64,000 bases of DNA from Pseudomonadota bacterium (GTDB lineage Bacteria > Pseudomonadota > Gammaproteobacteria > Xanthomonadales > Xanthomonadaceae), in NCBI GenBank assembly GCA_023419315.1, contig JAEZYE010000004.1, positions 11,833 through 75,832 of the forward strand. Direction: 5' to 3'. Under the pieces are notes generated by a model. It was not told where the DNA came from. It worked only from the letters and a program-made list of their open reading frames with translations, and did no database searches. This document shows positions 42,829-51,056 of this stretch, piece by piece. Position 1 is the first letter of the stretch, and the number at the start of each line of letters is the position of its first letter. Position numbers and translations under genes: made by a program.

Positions 42829-42966
42829 TTCGGCCTCCTTGTCATGTTTTCCGGCGTCGCGTCGGTGACGCCGCGCTCGCCGGATCAAGCATTCTTTCGA
42901 CGAGATGTAAACACAGTAGAAGCTTACGCTGTAGATTGTCAAACTGTAGGAGGCGACGCTTTCGGC

Positions 42967-43209
42967 ATGCCGAAGAAGCCCGCCAGCACGCCTCCCGACA
43001 ACGCACGCGATCGCATCGCCGCCAATCTGAAACGGATCCGGAAAGTGCGTGGATTCAGTCAGGAGCGCCTCGGTGAAGTCGCTGATTTCCATCGCACCTA
43101 CGTGTCGCAACTCGAACGCCGGCTGACGAATGTGTCGATTGACGGACTTGAACGCCTGGCCAAGGCGCTGGGCGTGGACGTGCGTGATTTGCTCGCGCCG
43201 CCGAAGTAA
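42967..43209 (+). CDS. XRE-family (Cro/CI-like) small DNA-binding protein
   Basis: 80 residues. The helix-turn-helix spans about residues 17-75: IAANLKRIRKVRGFSQERLGEVADFHRTYVSQLERRLTNVSIDGLERLAKALGVDV, of which the parts SQERLGEVADFHRTYVSQLE and ISIDGLERLAKALG-like segments define the fold. No effector domain. The nearest Shine-Dalgarno (TAGGAGG) is rather far (about 14 bases) from the ATG, so translation may be weak. Divergent from the hypothetical protein at 42439. Confidence 0.85.
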   Translation: MPKKPASTPPDNARDRIAANLKRIRKVRGFSQERLGEVADFHRTYVSQLERRLTNVSIDGLERLAKALGVDVRDLLAPPK

Positions 43210-43330
43210 CACTCGCTGACGCCGATCGCCGGCCCGTAAAACATCCACGTCGGCTTCATTCCATGTGAACAATTCACAGACGCGGCTCGTCGTAAGGTAC
43301 GCCGCGAAGAGAATGCCAGCGAGGTGACGC

Positions 43331-44275
43331 ATGTACGGAGAGGCCGGATCCGCCGCCTTTGACGAAACCCGGCGCCAGCAGGTGCTGGATCGTTACCGCA
43401 TCGTCGACAGCCTGCCGGATGGCGCGTACGACGACATCGTGCAGATTGCTTCGACCGTCTGCGAAGTGCCGATTGCGGTCGTGACATTGATTGATCGGGA
43501 TCGCCAGTGGTTCAAGGCGCGCATCGGCCTGGATGCGCATGAAACCCCGCGCAGCGCAGCAGTATGCGATGTCGCAATCCGCAAGCCCGGTGAAATCCTG
43601 GAAGTCCACGATCTTTCCCAGGACGCACGGTTCGCACAGTACCCGGTCGTTACCGAACTGGGTGCACGCTTCTACGCCGGTATGCCGCTGGTGACCCCCG
43701 AAGGCGCGCCGCTGGGTACGGTCTGCGTGCTGGACCACGAACCGCGCCGCCTTTCGAGCGAACAGAAGCAATCGCTGGAAGCACTCGCGCGACTGGCGGC
43801 ACGCCTGATGGAAACGCGCAGCCATGCGCATGAGCAGGAAGTTGCCGCCCTGCTGTCCAGCAACACGCAGGCGGAGGCTTCCGGAACATCGGCGCCCTAC
43901 ACGATTGTCCTCATCGAGTTGCAGGGCTATGCGGCGGCCGTGAAACAGCGTGGCGAACGGGGTGTCGAAAAGGAGCTCCATCAACTCGAAATGCAGTTGG
44001 AGGCGGCACTCGCGCGCGAGATCGGCGACACGATCAATCGCGTGACCGGCAGTGCGGAGTTCGTCGCCGTGCTGCACGGCGAGGACGCCTCCGAGCGACT
44101 GATGGCACTGGAAGCCATCCTCGGAACGCAGCGCCACCGGACAGGGCTGCACCTGCTGCTTGCCTCGGCCGCGGCGGAATCGGGCGACGAACCGGCGCAG
44201 CATGTCTTCGTGCGCGCCGATGCCGCGCTCAGCGCCCGCAAGGACGCCGCCGCCCACGCGCTGCAGGCGGCCTGA
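43331..44275 (+). CDS. GAF-domain protein with a degenerate GGDEF-like C-terminus
   Basis: 314 residues. Residues 15-165 are a GAF domain (DDIVQIASTVCEVPIAVVTLID, FYAGMPLVTPEGAPLGTVCVLD). The C-terminal 125 residues follow the GGDEF fold in outline: YTIVLIELQGYAAAVKQRGE where active enzymes have the (I/V)DLDxFK strand, TGSAEFVAVLHGE where GG(D/E)EF should be, and DAALSARKDAAAHALQ as the last helix. The signature is lost (GSAEF), so no diguanylate cyclase activity is expected; it could sense GTP or be a partner protein. Soluble, no signal. Confidence 0.75.
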   Translation: MYGEAGSAAFDETRRQQVLDRYRIVDSLPDGAYDDIVQIASTVCEVPIAVVTLIDRDRQWFKARIGLDAHETPRSAAVCDVAIRKPGEILEVHDLSQDARFAQYPVVTELGARFYAGMPLVTPEGAPLGTVCVLDHEPRRLSSEQKQSLEALARLAARLMETRSHAHEQEVAALLSSNTQAEASGTSAPYTIVLIELQGYAAAVKQRGERGVEKELHQLEMQLEAALAREIGDTINRVTGSAEFVAVLHGEDASERLMALEAILGTQRHRTGLHLLLASAAAESGDEPAQHVFVRADAALSARKDAAAHALQAA

Positions 44276-44294
44276 ACCTGCGCAGCGCGATGCG

Positions 44295-45269
44295 CTATTC
44301 GCCCTCCACGCCCGCGAGATCGAGCACCCACCGGGGCACTTCGGGTTCACCCGCGTAGAACGTCTTCGGCTTTTTTTCGGCCATCGCCCAGCGGTGCAGC
44401 CAGCTGGGACCAAAGCGCCCGTTGTAGCCTTCCTCGCCGCGCTCATAGGCTGGATCGCGCAGCGCTTCTTCCAGTGTGATGAAGCGATAGCCACGGCGGC
44501 GCGTCGCTTCGACAAGGTCGGCGAACGTGGCCGCGTTGAGTTCGTTCGCGTGCATCAGCCAGACCTGCGGCAATGCGTACCCGAGCAGCGCCTGCGATTG
44601 CCGCTCGTAATAGTCGAGCTTGTTGAGCATGTACGGAACGTAGCCGCGCCGCAGGCGTTCGAGCAGAGCGTCACGTTCGGCCGCGGGGGTCTCGCCGTCC
44701 ATCACGTTTGCGTACGCGAATGCCCACACCCATTCGCCGTTGTCCACCGTCACCGGTGCAATGCGATAGCCATGCTCACCCAGGAAATTCGAGAGCGCAG
44801 CGCGATCCTCCGGCGTGCGACCGGCGCGCAGATACGGATGACGGAACCAGCGAGGCGACTGGCCGTGCTCGGCCAGCAATGGGCGCAGCACTTCTTCACC
44901 GCGCAGGATTTGCGCTTCGTAGGCGGCCAATCCCACCTCATGCAGATCCACGTGATCGAACGTGTGGTTGCCGAGTTCATGGCCGGCGTCGCGCCAGTCG
45001 CGCAACATCGCCACGCGCGCCGGATCGCGCTTGCCGTCACGGACCAGCTTGCCTTCGTTGACGAAGCCGACGATGGGCACGCCGGCACGCTTCAACTGTT
45101 CCATCAGCTGCGCATGACGCTCCGCCAGCGCGGGCCCGGGTGTGCGCTCCACGCGCGCCCACGGCAGGTCGTCGATGGTGACGGCGATGCGCCGATCCGG
45201 TTCGGCCGCGGACAGCGGCAGGCACAACCACGACAGGCAGATCAGGGCAACACGGGCGGCAGGATGCAT
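44295..45269 (-). CDS. Exported polysaccharide deacetylase (NodB/CE4 domain)
   Basis: 324 residues with a signal peptide (ALICLSWLCLPLSA). CE4 motifs: TIDDLP (motif 1 catalytic Asp), ELGNHTFDHVDLH (metal-binding His pair, motif 2) and FRHPYLRAGRT (motif 3). It should remove acetyl groups from N-acetylated or O-acetylated polysaccharide in the periplasm. Its terminal region contains an extra about 60 residues of unknown fold. It is divergent from the big glycosidase gene, sharing a 149-base control region. Confidence 0.9.
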   Translation of the reverse strand: MHPAARVALICLSWLCLPLSAAEPDRRIAVTIDDLPWARVERTPGPALAERHAQLMEQLKRAGVPIVGFVNEGKLVRDGKRDPARVAMLRDWRDAGHELGNHTFDHVDLHEVGLAAYEAQILRGEEVLRPLLAEHGQSPRWFRHPYLRAGRTPEDRAALSNFLGEHGYRIAPVTVDNGEWVWAFAYANVMDGETPAAERDALLERLRRGYVPYMLNKLDYYERQSQALLGYALPQVWLMHANELNAATFADLVEATRRRGYRFITLEEALRDPAYERGEEGYNGRFGPSWLHRWAMAEKKPKTFYAGEPEVPRWVLDLAGVEGE

Positions 45270-45344
45270 AAAGGAAAACGAAGCAAAGTTGCGCGCAGCT
45301 TAAACGCAGCAGCGGCGGGCTCGCATGCCGCAGCGCAACTCGCA

Positions 45345-45358
45345 TGTAACCGATTACA
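45345..45358 (+). promoter_or_regulatory. LacI-type operator candidate
   Basis: TGTAACCGATTACA, an imperfect 14-bp dyad with central CG and TGTAA/TTACA arms, the style of LacI-family operators in sugar loci. It lies 60 bases before the large glycosidase gene and 75 bases from the divergent deacetylase gene. No LacI gene is next to it in this window. Confidence 0.45.
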
Positions 45359-45418
45359 CGGCTAGTATCCGGGCGCTCTTGCCCGTGCTCGATGCTTCAT
45401 TCCCCTGCCGAGATCATC

Positions 45419-48400
45419 ATGCGCAACTCCCCTGCTCCGTCTTCCCGTTCGCTTCGCCGCATCGCTGCCGCGGCATGGCTCGTGCTGTGCCTAGTCACGC
45501 CCACGCATGCAGCGGAACTCCCCGCGCGATCGCAGTGGAAGGCGAGCAGTTCATCGACGGAGAACCCGTCGATGATGCCGGCGATGGGCATTGATGGCGA
45601 TCCGAAGACACGCTGGGGCGGACCGTTCTCCGCCGGTCATTGGTACCAGGTCGATCTCGGGCGGGAATCGTCGATTGGCGGCGTCTTGATCCGGTGGGAT
45701 GGCGGTTTCCCCACCCGATATTCCGTCCGCTATTCGAATGACGGGAAACAGTGGCGCGATGCGATGAAAGTCACTGGCGGCGTGGGCGGCGTGGAGTACA
45801 TCCTGTTCCCGTCGGTGCAGGCGCGTTTCCTGCGTATTGCCGCGCCGGATCGCACCGCTGACTGGGGTGTTTCGATTGCGGAGTTCGAACCGGTCATGCA
45901 TGCGCCGGATATTCGCGGGCTTGCCGGCCAGGATGATCCCGCCACGCTGTGGACGGGCGACGCTCCGGGCATGCGGATGTCGGGGCGCACCGTCGACATC
46001 GAACTCGGTCGAGCGCTGCCTGTGGCCGGTCTGGAAGTGAAATGGAAGCAGGCCCCGCACAGCGCACGCCTGGAAGGCCGCACCGGCCAAGGCGAATGGA
46101 TTCTGCTGGGCGAGGAGCCGGAGGTCGGCGGCGCGGTTTCCTATCTGGCCTCCACGCGCGAACACACGGTCGACGCACTGCGCGTGCGCGTGCAGCCGGG
46201 CGACAGCGCGCCGGAAATCGCCGGACTGGAGCTGCTGGGGCCGCAACGGGTGATGACGCCACTGCGCCGTTACGAAGTCGCGGCCTTGCGCCGCAACGCG
46301 GATCTGTTTCCCGCTTCGTTGCATCAACAGCAGGTGTACTGGACGACGGTAGGCATTCCGGCGGGCCAGCAGAAATCGGTCTTCGACGAGTTCGGCAACA
46401 TCGAAGCCTTCAAGGGCGCTCCGCTCGTCCAGCCCATCTGGCGCGCTCACGACGGTCGCACCGCCGCGGCATTCAAGGCGGAATTGCGCCACGCACTGCG
46501 CGAAGGCTGGATGCCGATGCCATCCGTGCAGTGGCAGCCGCAGGACGGCCTCGAGTTGCGCAGCGATGCGATGGCGATCGAGCAGGGCGGCGCGCCGGTC
46601 ACGCTGGTGCGCTACCGCCTCACCAACACCGGCAGCAGACCCGCGAGCGGTCGCCTGGCACTGGTCACTCGACCGATGCAGATCAGTCCGCCGTGGCAGA
46701 ACGGCGGTCTCTCGGGTCTCCACTCGGTAACGGCGAGCCCCGATTCGGTGCGCGTCAACGGGCGACGGCTGTTCGATGCGCTCACGCCGGCGAGCCGTGC
46801 AGGTGCAGCGGCCTTCGGCGCGCATGGCGAAGGCGAGATCACCGCGCATGCGGCGGCCGGCACGGTGCCTTCCACGCGGACGGCGACGGATGATGCGGGT
46901 CTGGCTGCGGGCATCCTCGACTACGACATCGATTTGCAGCCGGGCCAGCATCGCGACATCGTGATCGCGTTCGCGCTGGGAACGTCGCGCATCGATACCG
47001 GGCAGACGCGCTGGCCCGACGCGCCCGCGCTGGATCGCCGCGCGCTGCTCGGCAACGACCAGGACGCGGGCAAGGCGTTCGATCGCTGGGCCGAGCTGAC
47101 CGCGCAACAATGGCAGCAACGCGTCGGCAGGATCGGGCTGTCGTTGCCGGACGGGTCACTGGTCGACATGCTGCGCGCGCAGGCTGCGTACATGCTGATC
47201 AACCAGAGCGGCCATGCCATGCAACCGGGGCCGCGCAACTACAACCGGTCCTTCATCCGCGATGGCGCCGCCACCGCCGCGATCCTGTTGCGCATGGGGA
47301 TGAGCGCAACCGCGCGTGACTACCTGCGCTGGTATGCCGGGCACGCCGTGCACGAGAACGGGCTGGTGTCGCCCATCCTCAACGATGACGGTTCGGTCAA
47401 CACGGGCTTCGGCTCGGATCTGGAATACGACAGCCAAGGCCAGTTCATCTGGCTGGTGGCGGAGATCGCGCGCCTGGACGGCGGCGCGGGCAGCGTGCGC
47501 CAGCATCAGGATCACGTGAAGCGCGCGTTGCGTTTCCTGCAGGAACTGCGTGAACGCACGATGGCGCCGGGCTATCTCGCCGAGCGGGAAGTGCCGGAAC
47601 GCTTCCACGGCATCATCGCGCCGTCGATCAGCCACGAAGGCTATCCGGTGCCGACGCACAGCTACTGGGACGACTATTGGGCGCTGAAGGGCTGGCACGA
47701 CGGCGCATGGCTGGCCGAACAGTGGGGCGATCATGAGACCGCACGCTGGGCGCGCGAGCAGTACGCGGCGCTGCGCACCTCCGTCAGCGCGTCATTGCAG
47801 GCGACGATGCGCTGGAAGGGCATCGACTTCATCCCGGCGTCGGCGGATCTGGGCGAGAGCGATCCAACCAGCGTGTCCATCGGGCTCGATCCGGCCGGAC
47901 AGCAGTCGGTGATGCCGCGCGATGCGCTCGAACGCACGTTCGCCCGCTACCTGTCCGATGTGCGCAAGCGCGATCAGCCCGACGCGCTCTACGCCTACAC
48001 GCCGTATGAAATGCGCAACGTGTTGACCTACGTACACCTGGATCAACCGGCAGAGGCCAACGAACTGCTGACGAACCTGCTGCGCCATCGGCGCCCCGCG
48101 GAATGGCAGGTGCTCGCGGAAGTCGTGTACTCGGACCTGCGCCACGCGATCTACCTCGGTGACATGCCGCACACCTGGATTGGCGCGGAGTACGCGCGCG
48201 CCATCTTCGGCATGCTGATGTTCGAGGGCGACGATCATCTGTCGCTGTTGCCCGGAACGCCGCCAACGTGGGTCGCCGGCCCGGGCCTGTCGATCGACGG
48301 ATTGCCCACTGCCTACGGGCATCTGACGCTTCAGGCCAGGCGGGAAGGCGACATCTTGCGCGTCCGCCTGGGCGACGGATTGCGCGCGGATGTCCCTATT

Positions 48401-48526
48401 CGACTCCATTGGCCCGGTCGGACCAAACCGGCACGGGTCGAGGTGGACGGCCGCGCCGTGCAGGACTTCGATGCGGACGGCATCCGCCTCCGGCAGCCTT
48501 TCAAGGAAGTGGTCGCGTATTGGTAG
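45419..48526 (+). CDS. Exported discoidin (F5/8 type C) domain plus six-hairpin glycosidase
   Basis: 1035 residues with a signal peptide (AAAAWLVLCLVTPTHA). A discoidin-like domain at about 30-155 (AMGIDGDPKTRWGG, YQVDLGRESSIGGVLIRWDG, RFLRIAAPDR) is followed by a second sandwich and, from about 580, an (alpha/alpha)6 barrel with NYNRSFIRDGAATAAILLRMG, HENGLVSPILNDDGS, THSYWDDYWALKGWHDGAWL and ESDPTSVSIGL. This layout fits exported or periplasmic glycosidases of the GH15/63/65 clan; the exact family and substrate are not clear. The ATG at 45419 starts the signal peptide. A LacI-type operator is just upstream. Confidence 0.85.
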   Translation: MRNSPAPSSRSLRRIAAAAWLVLCLVTPTHAAELPARSQWKASSSSTENPSMMPAMGIDGDPKTRWGGPFSAGHWYQVDLGRESSIGGVLIRWDGGFPTRYSVRYSNDGKQWRDAMKVTGGVGGVEYILFPSVQARFLRIAAPDRTADWGVSIAEFEPVMHAPDIRGLAGQDDPATLWTGDAPGMRMSGRTVDIELGRALPVAGLEVKWKQAPHSARLEGRTGQGEWILLGEEPEVGGAVSYLASTREHTVDALRVRVQPGDSAPEIAGLELLGPQRVMTPLRRYEVAALRRNADLFPASLHQQQVYWTTVGIPAGQQKSVFDEFGNIEAFKGAPLVQPIWRAHDGRTAAAFKAELRHALREGWMPMPSVQWQPQDGLELRSDAMAIEQGGAPVTLVRYRLTNTGSRPASGRLALVTRPMQISPPWQNGGLSGLHSVTASPDSVRVNGRRLFDALTPASRAGAAAFGAHGEGEITAHAAAGTVPSTRTATDDAGLAAGILDYDIDLQPGQHRDIVIAFALGTSRIDTGQTRWPDAPALDRRALLGNDQDAGKAFDRWAELTAQQWQQRVGRIGLSLPDGSLVDMLRAQAAYMLINQSGHAMQPGPRNYNRSFIRDGAATAAILLRMGMSATARDYLRWYAGHAVHENGLVSPILNDDGSVNTGFGSDLEYDSQGQFIWLVAEIARLDGGAGSVRQHQDHVKRALRFLQELRERTMAPGYLAEREVPERFHGIIAPSISHEGYPVPTHSYWDDYWALKGWHDGAWLAEQWGDHETARWAREQYAALRTSVSASLQATMRWKGIDFIPASADLGESDPTSVSIGLDPAGQQSVMPRDALERTFARYLSDVRKRDQPDALYAYTPYEMRNVLTYVHLDQPAEANELLTNLLRHRRPAEWQVLAEVVYSDLRHAIYLGDMPHTWIGAEYARAIFGMLMFEGDDHLSLLPGTPPTWVAGPGLSIDGLPTAYGHLTLQARREGDILRVRLGDGLRADVPIRLHWPGRTKPARVEVDGRAVQDFDADGIRLRQPFKEVVAYW

Positions 48527-48711
48527 TCGATCCCGATATCGCTGATCGCACCACGCGCGCCCGCAGGCAATGCGGATGCGGGGATGTGTCCCCTTTGTCG
48601 CCTCGCGGACGTTGAATGCTGACAAGCCGCACGGCATGGTCCGTGCACATTTCCGCGACGTGGCTTTGGCATCATCGAAACGCGCGGGCCATACCGCTAC
48701 AAGGAGTTTGC

Positions 48712-49701
48712 ATGCCCCGGAGCTGGTTGTTGATCGCGTTGTTGCTGGCGGGTTCGGCCCAGGCCAAGGACGCATGCCCGGTGATCCGTTCGCGCCTGAC
48801 CGATGCCGATGCAGCGACCCGCATCGCCGCAGCCGCGTGCAACGAGCACATGATCTGGTATCGCGCCTTCATCGATCGCAACGGTCGCCTGGCCAACAGC
48901 CCGGTGATGGAAGCGGAGAACCGCACGCTGGGCGATGGCGTGACGCCGGCATGGAGACGGGTCTCGCAATACTGGCGCGAGAGCACCCTGATGCCGCAGA
49001 TGCGTGGTTTCGCCGGCGCCGACGCCTGCGACCGCATGGATTCCAGCAGCGCGGCCGCGTGTCGCGCCTTCGTCGTGGATCACGCCTGGTCCGCGGCGTT
49101 CGTGTCATGGGTACTGATGAAGGCGCAGTTGCCGGGCTTCCGTCCCTCGGCCAGTCATATCGACTACGTGCGCCAGGCCTGGGCAGCCCCGGATGCAAGC
49201 GCTTACGAGTATCTGCCGATTGCGCGCGCACGACCGGCTGCGGGCGATCTGCTGTGCTACGTGCGCGGGCCGAACTCGCTGGGTTATGACGGGCTGCTGG
49301 CGATTGTGCAGAACCGTCGCGGCGGCCTGAACATGCATTGCGAAGTGGTGGTCGCCGCCAATCCCGACAACGACAGCACCGCGTATCTGATCGGAGGCAA
49401 CGTGCAGCAGGGCGTGACCATGCGATTGCTGCCCCTGAACCGCAACGGCGAACTGTGGAACCTGCCGACCGGCGTGATCAGCGACAACGCCTGCACGCCG
49501 GACACCGAATCCGGATGCAACTTCAACCAGAAGGACTGGGCGGTGTGGCTGAAACTGAAGCCGGCCGCGCAGCTGGCGTCTCTACCGCCCGCGCGTCCTC
49601 TGAATGCATCGGCGGCGCCGGTGCAGGCCGCGCCGCAATGCTGCATCAATTGCGTCGTCGGTTCCGGCGTGCCGCGTTGCCCGAGCGAGGAATCCCCCTG
49701 A
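48712..49701 (+). CDS. Exported DUF2272 protein
   Basis: 329 residues with a short signal peptide (LLIALLLAGSAQA). DUF2272 signatures: IARARPAAGDLLCYVRG, MHCEVVVAANPDNDSTAYLIGGNV, and DHAWSAAFVSWVLMKA with a conserved Trp-Ser-Ala-Ala-Phe-Val-Ser. The fold is thought to be CHAP/NlpC-like, so it may be a cell-wall amidase or peptidase, with Cys/His residues (CYVRG, MHCE) as candidate catalytic residues. AAGGAG precedes the ATG at 48712. The C-terminus ends in a Cys-rich PQCCINCVVG element. Confidence 0.85.
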   Translation: MPRSWLLIALLLAGSAQAKDACPVIRSRLTDADAATRIAAAACNEHMIWYRAFIDRNGRLANSPVMEAENRTLGDGVTPAWRRVSQYWRESTLMPQMRGFAGADACDRMDSSSAAACRAFVVDHAWSAAFVSWVLMKAQLPGFRPSASHIDYVRQAWAAPDASAYEYLPIARARPAAGDLLCYVRGPNSLGYDGLLAIVQNRRGGLNMHCEVVVAANPDNDSTAYLIGGNVQQGVTMRLLPLNRNGELWNLPTGVISDNACTPDTESGCNFNQKDWAVWLKLKPAAQLASLPPARPLNASAAPVQAAPQCCINCVVGSGVPRCPSEESP

Positions 49702-49719
49702 CGCGTCGCACCGCGGCGA

Positions 49720-50694
49720 TCAGCGCAGGCAGTCCTTCAACTGATTTTCTGCGTACCAGAGCGCGCGCCGGGACAGGTCGTACGCGCTCTGGCCGCGTCG
49801 CGGCAGCATCTGCGCGGCCATGACCGGATCCGCGCCATTGGCCAGCGCGTGTTCGACCTGCTCCAGTTCGGTCAGGTGCGTGCGGATCGGCTGCACCAAC
49901 GTGCGAACCTTCTGTTGATCGCAACGCGCCACGCGCGACTGCAGTTTTTCCAGCGAGGCGCGGATGCGGCGACTCGCCTCGCCTTCGAGATCGGGCGGTG
50001 ATTCATAGGCAATCGGTGCGGCCTTGTAGGCGTCACCGGTGTCGGCGCGACCGAGATCGGATTTCTGTTCGTACAGCGCCGGGTTGTAACGCACTTCCGG
50101 CGGCGGACGCGCCACCGGCGACTGGATGTCTTCGCCGAAGATGAAGTCGGTGATCTTTTTGGCGCCGCGTCCCAGGCTCTGTGCCGCGACATCGCCCAAC
50201 GTGCCGTCGCTCTTCCAGTCCTTGTCGAACACCGTTCGGTCGTACTCGATCGGGTTGCGCCGTTCCAGCAACTTGCGCGCCTTCTCCAGATCACGTGGAT
50301 TGGTTTCACCCGGCGGGCGTCCGGCGACTTCCGGTGCTTTCATCGGATCGACCTGCGACCGCGACGGTACACGCACCACACCGGTGCTGGTGTAGACGCG
50401 GTCGTTGAGCGTGGTCGGCGCTGTACTGCGGGGAGGATCGCCGCCGCCGATGACAGGCGGTCGAACCAGGGCCGGCGTCGATGCGGCCGCGGGATTTTGC
50501 ACTGGCAAAGGCGGGGGTGCCGGCTGCGCATCCGGCATGTCTTCGATGAAACGCAGGCGGATGCGATCACTGCGCTCGACACGCACGAACACGAAGTCGC
50601 GCAGCAGCAGATGGCCAATCATCATCAGGATGATCGCCGTCGTCACCATTGCTACGGCACGTGAAGCCGATTCGTCCGGGAAAGCCAGTCGCAC
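49720..50694 (-). CDS. Single-span membrane-anchored proline-rich protein of unknown function
   Basis: About 324 residues from a GTG start (VRLAFPDESASRA); an upstream in-frame ATG would add 44 residues of weak coding character. One membrane span near the N-terminus (MVTTAIILMMIGHLLL), then a Pro/Ala-rich linker, then a soluble part with WKSDGTLGDVAAQSLGRGAKKITDF and a helical end ASLEKLQSRVARCDQQKVRTL. The topology resembles TonB- or FtsN-like anchors but I recognise no family. The gene converges on the DUF2272 gene, 18 bases away. Confidence 0.6.
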   Translation of the reverse strand: MRLAFPDESASRAVAMVTTAIILMMIGHLLLRDFVFVRVERSDRIRLRFIEDMPDAQPAPPPLPVQNPAAASTPALVRPPVIGGGDPPRSTAPTTLNDRVYTSTGVVRVPSRSQVDPMKAPEVAGRPPGETNPRDLEKARKLLERRNPIEYDRTVFDKDWKSDGTLGDVAAQSLGRGAKKITDFIFGEDIQSPVARPPPEVRYNPALYEQKSDLGRADTGDAYKAAPIAYESPPDLEGEASRRIRASLEKLQSRVARCDQQKVRTLVQPIRTHLTELEQVEHALANGADPVMAAQMLPRRGQSAYDLSRRALWYAENQLKDCLR

Positions 50695-51003
50695 GCGTTC
50701 TGCCTGAGGAGTGCCGTGCGCGGAAAACGCACCTGCAGGGCCAAGGTTGACCCATGCGCGGCATGCTAGTTCCTGGCATGTACGGATTTTGCTAAGGACA
50801 ATCGCGCAGGTTGCATTGCGGTTCACCTGCGCGCATGCGCCGGCTTATTGACGCCCGTCGTCATGCCCGGAGGGACGACACGCTGCACGCAGGCCGCGGT
50901 TACGTGCTCACGTACCGCCAACACGGAACGGACCGTTCGTTCCGGCAGGAAGCCACGCGCGACATCAACGATGATCACATGCTGATGCCTGCGCGCAGGG
51001 CGC
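50695..51003. other. Gap upstream of the proline-rich protein gene
   Basis: No supported gene; if the longer start at 50826 is right, part of this belongs to that gene. A GGAACG/CGTTCC dyad occurs near 50931-50950. No promoter assigned. Confidence 0.35.
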
Positions 51004-51032
51004 CAAAAAAGAAAGGCGCCTTGCGGCGCCTT
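51004..51032 (-). terminator. Rho-independent terminator of aceE
   Basis: On the minus strand AAGGCGCC-GCAA-GGCGCCTT followed by TCTTTTTT. It lies 24 bases after the aceE stop, so aceE is monocistronic or the last gene of its transcript. Confidence 0.9.
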
Positions 51033-51056
51033 CCTTCATGCATCGACCGATGTCGC

